Counted from the first letter of the stretch, positions 1 to 7,992 are shown. The stretch: DNA of 35,124 nt from Oscillospiraceae bacterium (GCA_031270395.1 JAISXU010000083.1:1-35124); one strand, 5' to 3'. The notes: a model not told the origin generated them from the letters alone. Program-made: numbers and translations.

Positions 1-2
1 GT

Positions 3-83
3 GAAAGCATTCCACTGCTGGACGACCCATATCCTTGGCTAGGTCAGAAACGACTGGCGTTTACCGCTAGTACGCACACTTAA
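3..83 (+). CDS. Possible 3' end of an unidentified gene entering from the left
   Basis: From position 3 an open frame of 26 codons runs to a TAA at 81-83. It reads as a plausible protein C-terminus (starts ESIPLLDDPYPW, ends FTASTHT). It faces the truncated GLUG gene that ends 11 bases further on. A mobile-element gene inserted next to or into the surface-protein gene would fit, but I do not recognise the family and 80 bases are too few to establish coding. The stretch is also less GC-rich than most of the window. Confidence 0.25.
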   Translation, partial: ESIPLLDDPYPWLGQKRLAFTASTHT

Positions 84-93
84 TTGGGTATAC

Positions 94-906
94 TTAATCT
101 CGTGAAAATCCATGATAAACATAAGCGCGCCCCACAATGCCGCCCGCAACGGATGCATATGAGGACGAGGAGGACGAGGCGGAAACCGTGCCTGTGTTAT
201 AGCAGTTTGCAATTCCTATATCAGAATCGGAAGAATGGCCAGCAGCAACACTCGAAGTATAAACTTCTCCCGCTATGCCGCCCGCATTGGTGCTAGATGA
301 TGATGACAATGATGAAACATCACCGGTATTATAGCAATTCTCTATTGTCAATGAAGAAGATTCAGAAGCATAAGCGATTCCAGCAATGCCGCCCGCAGAT
401 GAGGATGATGAAACGTTGATATTTGTACCCACCATGCCTACGTTTTTTATCGTCGCGTCCCGAACATACCCAAACAGACCGTTATATTGATAACTGTCGC
501 CCGTTATCGTCAGGTTGCTGATTTTATGCCCCTGACCGTCAAAAACACCTGAGAATGGGTTTTCAGAATCTCCAATCGGAATCCACTCAGTGTCGCTCAA
601 ATCTATGTCCGCTGTGAGGTGGTACGTCCCGGCGAGGTTGCTTGTTATCGCCTCCAGCTCCGCACGGTTGCTTATCGCTACCGAGTCCACAGCGACCTCG
701 CCAATCGGCGCGAGAAAACCTCCATCGTCCATAATCTCCTGCGCCGCCGCGAGGTTTTCCTCGAACTGTGCCGCCATTTCGTTCATCTCGCCGACGTCCG
801 CGCTCGCGCTGATCGGCAGCAGCGACGCCGCCAGCGCGAACGCGAGCAGTAATGCCAATAACCTTGACCCCGCCTTTTTTTGAACTCTAAACCTCTCTTG
901 TGTCAT
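94..906 (-). CDS. Secreted GLUG-repeat surface protein, probably truncated
   Basis: This 270-residue protein has an N-terminal signal peptide: basic residues, a hydrophobic run at about 16-31, then a likely cleavage after an Ala-Ser-Ala. After a short helical segment comes a beta-rich region (residues about 85-160, including FSGVFDGQGHKISNLTI) and then GLUG-type repeats of the form GGIAG...IENCYNTGDV and GGIAG...IANCYNTGTV. These are separated by serine-rich spacers. Such repeats occur in adhesin-like surface proteins of Gram-positive gut bacteria. The chain stops abruptly inside the next repeat (GGIVGRAYVY then a short unrelated tail and TAA), with no anchor domain, so it is probably cut short, perhaps by an insertion at the left edge. 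The start ATG at 906 has a TGGAGGG ribosome site 8 bases upstream. Target or ligand is unknown. Confidence 0.7.
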   Translation of the reverse strand: MTQERFRVQKKAGSRLLALLLAFALAASLLPISASADVGEMNEMAAQFEENLAAAQEIMDDGGFLAPIGEVAVDSVAISNRAELEAITSNLAGTYHLTADIDLSDTEWIPIGDSENPFSGVFDGQGHKISNLTITGDSYQYNGLFGYVRDATIKNVGMVGTNINVSSSSSAGGIAGIAYASESSSLTIENCYNTGDVSSLSSSSSTNAGGIAGEVYTSSVAAGHSSDSDIGIANCYNTGTVSASSSSSSYASVAGGIVGRAYVYHGFSRD

Positions 907-935
907 CTGTCTTCGCCCTCCAAAATATAATTGTA

Positions 936-974
936 GTTCTCACGGAGACCTCTGCGCGAGGTCTCCGTGAGAAC
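936..974. repeat. Perfect 17-bp hairpin upstream of the GLUG gene
   Basis: Bases 936-952 (GTTCTCACGGAGACCTC) are perfectly complementary to 958-974, with a 5-base loop. Seen from the GLUG gene the hairpin lies just upstream of the ribosome site (about 30 bases before the ATG). It could be a 5' leader hairpin or a terminator protecting the gene from upstream transcription. It resembles other intergenic palindromes in this window in length and small loop, but its sequence differs. Confidence 0.7.
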
Positions 975-1365
975 CGGCAAAAACGGGCGCGCAGGGAACT
1001 TTGGCGAAGTATCGCCCGTTACCTACGCGCCCAACATGTACGCCGTACCCGCCGCGCCATATGTACACAAGGTGTGGCGCGGGAAACGGCGCCTTCAATT
1101 CAGCGTTGTGCGGAAATCACCGCGTATCGCCCCAGCAACCCCGGAAGGAGATTGTAAACACAGATTAAAAAGTGTATACTAAAATCGCTGTGGCGGCGGG
1201 ATTTCCGTGCTCGTAGGCGTGTGTTTTAACAGTCTTCCCTACTTGCGTCGCGCGGTGTTGCAAGCACCTCGCGACCGCCGCGGCCCGTTTTACCGGTCTC
1301 GCAGGGGTATACTACCACATCGGGAAAAGATATGCAACAAATATTTTGAAATTTTGGCGAACAAT

Positions 1366-1389
1366 GTTGAAGTGTTGAAGTGTTGAAGT
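1366..1389. repeat. Three tandem copies of an 8-mer
   Basis: The unit GTTGAAGT is present three times without interruption in a non-coding stretch. Copy number of such short repeats often varies by slippage; no function is apparent. Confidence 0.8.
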
Positions 1390-1513
1390 GTCAATGGGGT
1401 TTTTGTGTTATTGTACTGCAATACTAATGCTGACCCACAGATCTTTCCCGGCACACCCCGGGCGAAGCCCTTAACCCCGCAGAACATCCGTTCAACCAAT
1501 TTGAAAAGCCCGT

Positions 1514-1963
1514 TTACCGAAATACCGACGTCGCGAGCCAATATATCAGTCCGTATATGGAGGACGCCGTGATTCCGAACACGATGACGGGACCGGCTAT
1601 TACGAACATCTTTGTGCATGTGCCCGTTACGACACCCTCGCTGTGAAATTCCATCGCCGGAGAGGTCACGGAATTGGCAAAGCCCGTCACAGGCACGAGC
1701 GTACCGGCGCCCGCGTGTTTTGCCAGCTTATCGTACACGCGAAGTCCCGTCAGCAGCGAACCAAGAAATATCATGGTGACGGTTGTCGCTGCGGACGCGA
1801 GATCTTCGCGCGCTCCCAGTAACCGGTACGCGTTCATCACGGTCTGTCCGACGCAGCAGATCAGTCCGCCAATCACAAACGCTTTTGCCAGCTTACCCGA
1901 CGCCGGCTGCGACGGGGACATTTTTTTCACGTATTTTGCGTATTCTTCCTTGCTCATTTTCAT
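1514..1963 (-). CDS. spoVAC: Stage V sporulation protein AC (SpoVAC)
   Basis: This 149-residue membrane protein has the length and pattern of SpoVAC. It has a charged N-terminus with KYVKKMSP, a first membrane segment with GGLICCVGQ, then several further hydrophobic segments separated by short loops (VTMIFLGSLLTGLRVYDKLAKHAGAG, PVTGFANSV). SpoVA proteins sit in the inner spore membrane and move dipicolinic acid into the forespore and out during germination. In Bacillus and most Clostridia spoVAC is followed by spoVAD and spoVAE; here neither neighbour encodes them, so this is a solitary copy or the locus is dispersed. The start at 1963 lacks a strong ribosome site; an alternative ATG lies two codons in. 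It supports a spore-forming host. Confidence 0.88.
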   Translation of the reverse strand: MKMSKEEYAKYVKKMSPSQPASGKLAKAFVIGGLICCVGQTVMNAYRLLGAREDLASAATTVTMIFLGSLLTGLRVYDKLAKHAGAGTLVPVTGFANSVTSPAMEFHSEGVVTGTCTKMFVIAGPVIVFGITASSIYGLIYWLATSVFR

Positions 1964-2136
1964 ATTGCAACACCGGCTTTCTATGCTTACTTGCTTATAG
2001 TGTACCCGATGTCCGCTGAAATAGACAAAAAGAACGCAAGTTCACGATCACGCGCTGAATTGCCTGCGCGCGGGCGCGCGCCGTCCGGCTTGCTCCCGGT
2101 CGGCGACGTAATACCAAATGACCGAAAACAGGCGAC

Positions 2137-2181
2137 AGCCCCCCGACAAAACAGCTCGAAAAAGCCTTTTGCCGAGGGGCT
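2137..2181 (-). terminator. 15-bp hairpin downstream of tRNA-Ala
   Basis: Bases 2137-2151 pair with 2167-2181 over 15 positions (two G-T wobbles) around a 15-base loop. It begins 10 bases after the tRNA 3' end on the minus strand. There is no clear T-tract after the stem, so it is either a weak terminator or a processing structure for the tRNA transcript. Confidence 0.5.
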
Positions 2182-2191
2182 GACATGTGGA

Positions 2192-2267
2192 TGGTGGAGA
2201 TGAAGAGATTCGAACTCTCGACCTTACGGATGCGAACCGTACGCTCTCCCAACTGAGCTACACCCCC
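2192..2267 (-). tRNA. tRNA-Ala, anticodon CGC
   Basis: A 76-base cloverleaf on the minus strand: acceptor GGGGGTG/CATCTCC, D stem GCTC/GAGC, anticodon stem TACGG/CCGTA with loop TTCGCAT (anticodon CGC, reading GCG), T arm GAGAG-TTCGAAT-CTCTT, and an encoded CCA end. The acceptor carries the G3-U70 wobble pair that is the identity element for alanyl-tRNA synthetase, which confirms the amino acid. A CGC alanine tRNA suits a GC-rich genome that uses GCG codons often. No other tRNA is adjacent. Confidence 0.95.
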
Positions 2268-2455
2268 GTGTGCGGACTATCTACTGCCATACTAGCACAT
2301 AAAGAGAAGCCTGTCAACCCTTATGCGGGCGTCCGGGCGTCCACATCCCGGGTTGCGGCTACGGCAGGGTATTTTGCGCGGCATCGCGCGTTCCCTGTCC
2401 TGTAGGGGTGACCGCCCACGGTCGCCCGCGTCAAAACACGACTACTTGCGGTATT

Positions 2456-2488
2456 ACGTGAGGGCGGGTTTAAAACCCGCCCTCACGT
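2456..2488. repeat. Near-perfect 33-base palindrome
   Basis: Bases 2456-2471 are complementary to 2473-2488 with one base between, centred on TTTAAAA. It is flanked by repeat fragments and could be a MITE remnant. Confidence 0.75.
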
Positions 2489-2614
2489 GGCCAACGCATG
2501 ACCGCAGGGGGTAACGCAAAACGCGTCTCTCGTAGGGCACTTGGATTTGACCTTTAAACATAGCCAATCGACAGTAGCAGACGAACTACGCCCCCGCATT
2601 TTTGGGGGAGTTTT

Positions 2615-2644
2615 CTAAAAGAGGGGGCCCGCCCCCTCTTTTAG
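2615..2644 (-). terminator. GC-rich hairpin, likely terminator of the ABC importer operon
   Basis: CTAAAAGAGGGGGC (2615-2628) pairs perfectly with 2631-2644 around two bases. With A-rich and T-rich flanks on the two sides the structure could terminate in either direction. It lies about 190 bases after the last ABC gene on the minus strand. Confidence 0.5.
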
Positions 2645-2653
2645 CCGCCTTTT

Positions 2654-2683
2654 GGTGACTTTTCGGCGGGACGAAAAGTCACC
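2654..2683. repeat. 12-bp hairpin with 6-base loop
   Basis: GGTGACTTTTCG (2654-2665) pairs perfectly with 2672-2683. It lies between the GC-rich hairpin and the first copy of the 49-bp repeat and is probably part of the same composite element. Confidence 0.7.
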
Positions 2684-2684
2684 C

Positions 2685-2733
2685 GCCGGAGGCATGACAA
2701 GATAACAAGCATTTGCCAGACATACAAGCGGCG
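2685..2733. repeat. 49-bp direct repeat, copy 1
   Basis: This unit (beginning GCCGGAGGCATGACAAGATA) recurs at 2782-2830 with a handful of changes in the middle and one near the end. The copies start 97 bases apart and the stretch between them contains more palindromic sequence. Confidence 0.8.
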
Positions 2734-2781
2734 AAAGCCGCACGGACGACCCTACAGCGTAGCGCGTGAGAACGAAACCCT

Positions 2782-2830
2782 GCCGGAGGCATGACAAGAT
2801 AACAATTACTTGCCAGACATACGAGCGGCG
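2782..2830. repeat. 49-bp direct repeat, copy 2
   Basis: Second copy of the unit at 2685-2733. Its right end lies 7 bases from the stop codon of the last ABC transporter gene, so the repeat abuts the gene's 3' end. Confidence 0.8.
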
Positions 2831-2837
2831 GAATGCC

Positions 2838-3443
2838 TCAGCGCAAATCCCCGAACTCCGCGACGCGCGCGCATACGCGTTCGGCGAGCGCGCGGCTGTG
2901 TGTAATGGCGAGCAATCCGAGGCCGCGCTCATCGGCGACGCGAAGCAGCAGCTCCCATATCTGCGCCTGCGTTATCACGTCGAGCATCGTGCTTATCTCG
3001 TCCGCTATGATAAACCGCGTCTGGGGCGCGAGGGCGCGCGCTATGCAAAAACGCTGCAATTCACCGCCGGAGAGCTCGGCGGGATAGCGCCCGAGCCACG
3101 CCTTTTCTATGCCGAGCTCCGACAAAAACTCATCGCCGGGCGACCACGCCTCCGTGAGCGTCTTGCCGAGCTTCCAGCGCGGATTGATCGCTTTTTCAGG
3201 GTGCTGATAGATAAGCTGGACGGGGCAGAACCCGCGGAGAGGCAAGGGCTTGCCGTCAAGCGTCGCTGCGCCCGACGCCGGGCGCAGTTGCCCCGCGAGG
3301 ATGCGCGCGAGCGTGCTCTTGCCGCAGCCGGAGGGCCCGACGAGCGCGACGCGCTCCCCCGCCTCGATTGCGAGGCTCACGCCGTCCAGCGTATTTTTCC
3401 CGCGCTCGTAGCCGAACACGAGATTTTTTGCTTCAAGTAGCAT
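2838..3443 (-). CDS. ABC importer ATPase, DppF/NikE-like, short form
   Basis: This 201-residue cytoplasmic ATPase energises the peptide/nickel-family importer encoded upstream. It shows Walker A GPSGCGKST (36-44), Q-loop region (LIYQHPEKAINP), signature LSGGELQ, Walker B FIIADE and an H-loop ITHS. The D-loop region reads STMLDVITQAQIW, a form seen in Gram-positive NikE/DppF-like subunits. It ends soon after the H-loop and lacks the C-terminal oligopeptide domain of full-length DppF (usually 250-330 residues), so it is a compact version. Its ATG lies inside the end of the preceding ATPase gene (11-base overlap), indicating translational coupling as the last gene of the operon. The substrate cannot be read from this subunit. 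Confidence 0.87.
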   Translation of the reverse strand: MLLEAKNLVFGYERGKNTLDGVSLAIEAGERVALVGPSGCGKSTLARILAGQLRPASGAATLDGKPLPLRGFCPVQLIYQHPEKAINPRWKLGKTLTEAWSPGDEFLSELGIEKAWLGRYPAELSGGELQRFCIARALAPQTRFIIADEISTMLDVITQAQIWELLLRVADERGLGLLAITHSRALAERVCARVAEFGDLR

Positions 3444-4329
3444 ATAAGCAGCTCACCTCCCCGCCGCGTATGTCTCGCGGCTCCGGCGGCGCGGAGACGC
3501 ACTCCGGCGTGCGCATTGCGCAGCGCGGCGCGTACAGGCACCCTGCCGGCAAGCTGCCCGCATACGGCTGTGTTCCGTCAGTCGGAGAAAAACCGTTTTG
3601 CGGCATAGCCCGCCAAAGCGCGCGGCTGTACGGGTGCCGCAGCAGGCTCTCGTCGGCGAAATCCGAAGCGTTCGCCGTTTCGACCGTCGTTCCCGCGTAA
3701 AACACGGCTATGCGGTCGGCGAAGCGCACGGCTAAATCAATGTCGTGCGTGATGAGCAGCACAGCCGACCCGCTGTCGGCGATCTCGCGGAAATGCTTCA
3801 TCGCGTGCTCCGCGAGATGGGGTGATAGCCCGGGCGTCGGCTCGTCGGCGATGACGACTTTTGGCTCGCCCGCGAGCGCGGCGCTTATCAGTATCCGCCG
3901 CGTCATACCGCCGGACAGCTCGTGCGGAAACCGGCGCGCAACCTCGTCTTGCAGGTGGTAGCGCCCGAACAGCTCCTTGACCGTTTCCTTTTCTTTTGAA
4001 ATTTGCCGCCCCACGCGCATAAGCGGGTCGAGGTACGTCACACTCTGCGGCACAAGGGCGAGCTGATGCCCGCGCAGCTTTTTTTGCAGCGCCGCGTCGA
4101 GCGGTTTGCCGAACCAGAGCATTTCGCCCTCCAATATGGCGTTTTTCGGCAGCACTCCGAGGATCGCGTGGGCGAGCAGACTCTTGCCCGAACCGCTTGA
4201 ACCCGCGACTGCCAGTATTTCGCCCTCGCGCACGGAGACGTTCAGATTGGCTATAACCTTCAAGTCACGCCGCCTGAACGCGCCGTCGTACATTCGGAAC
4301 GACAGGGAAAGGTTTTTTACATCGAGCAT
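3433..4329 (-). CDS. ABC importer ATPase, DppD/OppD-like
   Basis: A 298-residue ATPase of the peptide/nickel importer family, partner of the shorter ATPase that follows. Walker A GSSGSGKS (43-50), a Q-loop segment with LVPQSVTYLDPL, signature LSGGMTRR, Walker B VVIADEPT and H-loop LITHD are visible. After the nucleotide-binding core comes the oligopeptide/dipeptide transporter C-terminal region (HPYSRALW, then a four-cysteine-type APRCAMRTPEC segment, which in some relatives binds an iron-sulfur cluster). I chose the ATG at 4329 because it follows the permease stop by one base; a longer frame to 4410 would overlap the permease gene. Lys is present in Walker A, so it should be catalytically competent. 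Confidence 0.9.
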   Translation of the reverse strand: MLDVKNLSLSFRMYDGAFRRRDLKVIANLNVSVREGEILAVAGSSGSGKSLLAHAILGVLPKNAILEGEMLWFGKPLDAALQKKLRGHQLALVPQSVTYLDPLMRVGRQISKEKETVKELFGRYHLQDEVARRFPHELSGGMTRRILISAALAGEPKVVIADEPTPGLSPHLAEHAMKHFREIADSGSAVLLITHDIDLAVRFADRIAVFYAGTTVETANASDFADESLLRHPYSRALWRAMPQNGFSPTDGTQPYAGSLPAGCLYAPRCAMRTPECVSAPPEPRDIRGGEVSCLYAT

Positions 4330-4330
4330 A

Positions 4331-5146
4331 TTACAACTGCGCCTCCCTCGGTTCAAGCAAATAGCGTATGGTGTTGCCGAGCTTGTCGATGAGCAGAACG
4401 AGGACGACAAGCGACAGTCCCGGGAAAAACGCGAGCCAGACCGCGCCGCCGGATATATACTTCATTGATTCCGACAGTATTATCCCGATCGCCGGCTGTT
4501 CGGGCGGCAGTCCGAAGCCCAAAAACGTCAAGCCGCTCTCGTGCATTATCGCGTGGGGAAACAGCAGAATCAGCCCCACAAAGAACTGCGGAACCATATG
4601 CGGCAAAATATGCTTGCGCGCTATCCACAGCGGCGATTTGCCGAACCGCCGCGACGCGGCGATATACTGCCGGCCGCGTATTTGCATGACCTCGCCGCGA
4701 ATGATCCTCGCAAGGCCCACCCAGTGCGTAACCGCCACGCCGACCAGCATCCCCTTTACGCCGCGGGCGAGCGCGACGGAAATCAGGATGATCAGCACCG
4801 TGTGCGGAACGCTCATAAACACGTCTATGAACCAGTTTACGGCGTGGTCAACCCACCCGCGCCCCATCGCGGCGGTCACGCCGACCGCAAGCGCGATAAA
4901 CGCCGATATCACGCTCGCCGCAGCGCCGATCACAAGCGAAATCGACAGGCCCTTGACGGTGCGCGTGAACATATCGCGCCCGAGGAAGTCCGTGCCGAAT
5001 ATATGCGAAGCCGATGGCGGCAGTCCCTTTTGCGAAAAGTCGGCGCGAAGCGCGGATTCCGGCAGGAACGTCCCGCCGATATAAATTGCGAGGATCACCG
5101 CGAGGATTACGCCCGCGGTAATCGCCGCCGAAAGCCGTCTGTTCAT
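4331..5146 (-). CDS. ABC importer permease, DppC/OppC-like
   Basis: A 271-residue inner-membrane permease with an N-terminal membrane segment, a periplasm-facing loop containing ADFSQKGLPPSASHIFGTDFLGRD (typical of DppC-type subunits), and five further hydrophobic segments. The EAA coupling loop reads AASRRFGKSPLWIARKHILP. The start is the ATG at 5146, which overlaps the stop of the upstream permease as ATGA and has an AAGGAGG ribosome site. A longer frame to 5224 would run into the preceding gene. It pairs with the DppB-like permease to form the channel. Confidence 0.9.
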   Translation of the reverse strand: MNRRLSAAITAGVILAVILAIYIGGTFLPESALRADFSQKGLPPSASHIFGTDFLGRDMFTRTVKGLSISLVIGAAASVISAFIALAVGVTAAMGRGWVDHAVNWFIDVFMSVPHTVLIILISVALARGVKGMLVGVAVTHWVGLARIIRGEVMQIRGRQYIAASRRFGKSPLWIARKHILPHMVPQFFVGLILLFPHAIMHESGLTFLGFGLPPEQPAIGIILSESMKYISGGAVWLAFFPGLSLVVLVLLIDKLGNTIRYLLEPREAQL

Positions 5147-6123
5147 CGCGCGGCCTCCTTTGTGCGGGGGTCGATGAGGTTTGTCAGTATGTTCGCGATG
5201 AGATTGCCGGCGAATATGAAGCACGCCGAAAACATCACGATACCGAGGAACAGCGGAATATCCGTCGCTCCTGTCCCCGCCACCGATACCGCCGCGCCAA
5301 GCCCCGGATAGCTGAAAATATTCTCCGCGAACACCGAGCCGCCGAACAGCTCCGCAAATGAGCCAAACTGCATGGTGATCGCCGGTATCAGCGCGTTGCG
5401 TATGCCGTGGCGGAACAGTATCTTCGTATCGCTTTCGCCGCGGGCGCGGGCAAACAGCGCGAAGTCGCTGTCGTATACGTCTATGAGTTTTTCACGCGTG
5501 TGCAGGGCAAGGTTAGAAAACGACAGGAAGGACAGCGTGAGCGCGGGCAGTATCAAGTGGTGTATGCGCTGCCCGAGGGTCACCTGCTCCGGCGGTACGC
5601 CCGCCGGAACGGCAAGCCCGAACGGGAACCAGCCCAGCATAGCCGCGAACACCGCAAGAAACACCAGCCCAATCCAAAATGTTGGAATTGAACACATAAA
5701 AAGGCATACGCGCTTGACGATGCGGTCAAGTGGGCGTCCGCGAAACACCGCCATGAGACTGCCTATCCCGAACCCGAACAGCCCCGACAGCGTCCAAGCC
5801 GTGAGCATAAGCGCGAGCGACGTTTTGAAGCGTACGCCGATCACGTCGAGCACCGGCTGGCGGTACGACGTGCTCTTGCCCCAGTCGCCCCGCAAAATGC
5901 CGCCGAGCCATCCGAGGTAACGCTGTACGGGTGGTTCGTCAATGCCCCAGTAATCGCGCATTTGCGCCACCTTTTCGTCGGACACGCCGGGGTGCGACAG
6001 GCGGTAGCGCGTCTCGGGGTTTATCGGAGACGCGCTTGCCAGTATGAACGAACATATGCTCACCGCGAGGAGGAGTGTAATCCCCCTCGCGATATAGACA
6101 GCAATCGGCTTTAGCTTAGACAT
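5143..6123 (-). CDS. ABC importer permease, DppB/OppB-like
   Basis: A 326-residue permease with about six membrane segments. The N-terminal region carries the family pattern (signal-anchor, then HPGVSDEKVAQMRDYWGIDEPPVQRYLGWL and GDWGKS), and the coupling loop reads ARARGESDTKILFRHGIRNALIP. The start codon follows directly on the TAA of the binding-protein gene, and its stop overlaps the next permease start, so the operon order is binding protein, permease B, permease C, ATPase D, ATPase F. Confidence 0.92.
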   Translation of the reverse strand: MSKLKPIAVYIARGITLLLAVSICSFILASASPINPETRYRLSHPGVSDEKVAQMRDYWGIDEPPVQRYLGWLGGILRGDWGKSTSYRQPVLDVIGVRFKTSLALMLTAWTLSGLFGFGIGSLMAVFRGRPLDRIVKRVCLFMCSIPTFWIGLVFLAVFAAMLGWFPFGLAVPAGVPPEQVTLGQRIHHLILPALTLSFLSFSNLALHTREKLIDVYDSDFALFARARGESDTKILFRHGIRNALIPAITMQFGSFAELFGGSVFAENIFSYPGLGAAVSVAGTGATDIPLFLGIVMFSACFIFAGNLIANILTNLIDPRTKEAAR

Positions 6124-7845
6124 TTAGCTTTCCCAATACCAGTCCTTCAGATTTGCGACCAGCGTCCACGCCGCGCCGTGCGCGTGAATCATCTGCTCGC
6201 CCGTGTTTAGCCCGTCCCTGCGCCAGTAGAGGTGGTCCTTATTGACAAGGAATATATAGGGGCATTCGCCGCGCATGCTCGTTCCGGTCGTGCCGTCCCA
6301 CTGCGCCTTCTGCCAGTACGGAATAGCTTCTTCAAGGCTCGTCGCGTTCAGCGCCGCGTCGAGATAGCCGTCGACGACGGGCGAGCCGAAGCTCTCCGGG
6401 TCATACCAGTCGTCCTTGCCCACGCTTGACGAGTGATAGAGATAGTAGCTTGTGATCGGGTTTGCGCTGCCCCACGCGAGCACCATAGGCTGCGAGACCA
6501 TTATTTTCATAACATCCTCCTCGCCAAGCCCCGTTACGACAAGCTCGACGCCGATGTTCTCAAGGACTTGGTTCGCCGCGCCCATCGCTGTCGCCTGACG
6601 CGCGGTGTCGCCCGCGAAGTAGTACACGGGTACGGACGCCTTCAAGCCGTTTTTCTCGCGTATGCCGTCGCCGTCCGTATCTGTCCAACCGGCGTCGTCG
6701 AGCAGCTTCCTGGCGTACTCCACATCGGTTTCGATGACGCTTTCGGGATTCCACCACGGCATACCGTCGTTCTCGGAATATGCGGGCGTGGCGTAGCCGT
6801 TCAGCGCGTCCCGGCAGAGCTTTTCACGGTCGATTGCGTAGGCGATTGCCTTGCGCAGGTTCACGTCGCTGGTAACGTCGTTGCCCATTGGGTTGCCGAG
6901 CGCACTCGTGCCGCTTCCGGCGGGAATGACGGGCATGACGATGCCCATATTGTCAACGGTTTTCTCTACGAGCAGATTATAGCCGTCGATCGTATTCGTG
7001 GCGGCGAGCGTCGCAGACGTCAGCGTGATGTCCACCTGCCCGGACTTTGCCGCGATAAGCTGCGTGTCCTCGTCGGACATCATAATGAACACCGCTCTTT
7101 TGATTTGCGGAGCTTTGCCGTAGTAAAGCTCGTTCGCTTCGAGGATAAACTGCTGGTCAACATCATACTGCGCGAGCTTGTACGGGCCGGAGCCTATTGG
7201 GTTTTGACCGAAATCGTCGCTATACAGATGTTCCGGCGCAATGCCGATGCCCGCGACATCGAGAATAAACGTCGAACGCGGTTGTTTCAGCTTGATTGTG
7301 ACCGTATCGCCGTCCGCGCTGACGCTGTCGATCGCGTTCAGGTCGATTTCCGCGCCCTCCGCCGTCATCATAGTGTTGAACGAGAACACAACGTCGGACG
7401 CTTTTACGGGCTCGCCGTCGGAAAACCTCGCGTCCGTGCGGAGCCTGAACGTGTATGTGAGAGTGTCGTCGCTCACCTCCCAGGCTTCGGCGAGGTCGGG
7501 CACGACGTTTACGTCCGAGTCAAGCGCGACGAGGGTGCTGTAAATCAGCGACATGTAGCTGCCGTGGCCGCCGGTAGTCAGCGGGTCGTAGTTCGAGGGG
7601 ATACTCGTAAAACCAATGGTGACCTCGGTCTTTGCGGCTGTCGTGTCGCCATCCGGCGTCGCGGCGGACTCGCCGCCGCCCGTCGTCGTCGAAGCAGACG
7701 GCGCGGGAACCGGGGAGGAAACGCCGGTCTGCGTCTCCGACGCGTCGGGCGGGGCGGACGGGCCGCAGCCCACCGACGCCGCGAGCAGGGAAACGGCAAG
7801 CGTAAGAGCCGCCGCCGCCGCGATGATTTTTCTGATCCTTTTCAT
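6124..7845 (-). CDS. Family 5 solute-binding lipoprotein of the ABC importer
   Basis: A 573-residue extracellular substrate-binding protein (SBP_bac_5 family, peptide/nickel type). It has a lipoprotein signal peptide with lipobox ASVGC (Cys27), then a Pro/Ser/Thr/Gly-rich tether, then a two-lobed binding region with family hallmarks: LAEAWEVSDDTLTYTFRLR, FSDGEPVKASDVVFSFN, PIGSGPYKL, LRKAIAYAIDREKL. The ATG at 7845 has an AAGGAAG ribosome site. It is the first gene of the importer operon and captures the substrate outside the membrane. Binding-site residues do not reveal whether the ligand is a peptide, metal chelate or other small molecule. Confidence 0.9.
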   Translation of the reverse strand: MKRIRKIIAAAAALTLAVSLLAASVGCGPSAPPDASETQTGVSSPVPAPSASTTTGGGESAATPDGDTTAAKTEVTIGFTSIPSNYDPLTTGGHGSYMSLIYSTLVALDSDVNVVPDLAEAWEVSDDTLTYTFRLRTDARFSDGEPVKASDVVFSFNTMMTAEGAEIDLNAIDSVSADGDTVTIKLKQPRSTFILDVAGIGIAPEHLYSDDFGQNPIGSGPYKLAQYDVDQQFILEANELYYGKAPQIKRAVFIMMSDEDTQLIAAKSGQVDITLTSATLAATNTIDGYNLLVEKTVDNMGIVMPVIPAGSGTSALGNPMGNDVTSDVNLRKAIAYAIDREKLCRDALNGYATPAYSENDGMPWWNPESVIETDVEYARKLLDDAGWTDTDGDGIREKNGLKASVPVYYFAGDTARQATAMGAANQVLENIGVELVVTGLGEEDVMKIMVSQPMVLAWGSANPITSYYLYHSSSVGKDDWYDPESFGSPVVDGYLDAALNATSLEEAIPYWQKAQWDGTTGTSMRGECPYIFLVNKDHLYWRRDGLNTGEQMIHAHGAAWTLVANLKDWYWES

Positions 7846-7963
7846 GTCATACTTCCTTTGTGAGCTTCATTTTCGGAGTGCCGGGCGTTGAAACGCCCAA
7901 TAAAATAAACCACTCCGGCGGACATAACCGCTTTCGAGCGGCGCTGTTAACCTTCGTGGCTAA

Positions 7964-7992
7964 ATTATAGTTTGACAATATTATATTCTTAA
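7964..7992 (-). promoter_or_regulatory. Second promoter candidate for the ABC importer
   Basis: TTAAGA (7987-7992 on the plus strand, reversed) and TATAAT (7964-7969) are 17 bases apart on the minus strand. The -35 is weaker than that of the upstream candidate. Confidence 0.4.

Larger units (their letters stand above)
907..1513. other. Intergenic region with hairpin and short tandem repeat
   Basis: No convincing gene is visible in these 607 bases between the GLUG gene and spoVAC. It holds the 17-bp hairpin at 936-974 and a triplicated 8-mer at 1366-1389. A plus-strand promoter-like pair (TTGTAA at 1152, TATACT at 1175, 17-base spacing) has no gene behind it. The downstream side of spoVAC (below 1514) shows no clear terminator. 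Confidence 0.5.
2268..2837. other. Repeat-rich non-coding region
   Basis: About 570 bases without a credible gene. It contains a fragment of the element seen intact at 27342 (GTAGGGGTGACCG facing CGGTCGCCC, 2402-2427), a near-perfect palindrome (2456-2488), two strong hairpins (2615-2644, 2654-2683) and a 49-bp direct repeat (2685-2733, 2782-2830). The density of structures suggests a collection site for small repeats downstream of the ABC importer operon. Confidence 0.6.

Noticed and set aside
1152-1180. TTGTAA-N17-TATACT promoter-like pair on the plus strand
   Set aside because: No gene or RNA follows on that strand and the -35 match is moderate; likely chance.
1290-1619. Open frame of 109 codons overlapping spoVAC
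   Set aside because: It is in another frame over the spoVAC end and the tandem 8-mer; low-complexity composition and no ribosome site.
2185-2270. Plus-strand protein frame over the tRNA
   Set aside because: The sequence folds as a complete tRNA-Ala with CCA end on the minus strand; the frame is incidental.
6433-7863. Open frame of 476 codons antisense to the binding-protein gene
   Set aside because: Arg-rich composition, no recognisable domain, and it lies fully opposite a well-supported lipoprotein gene.
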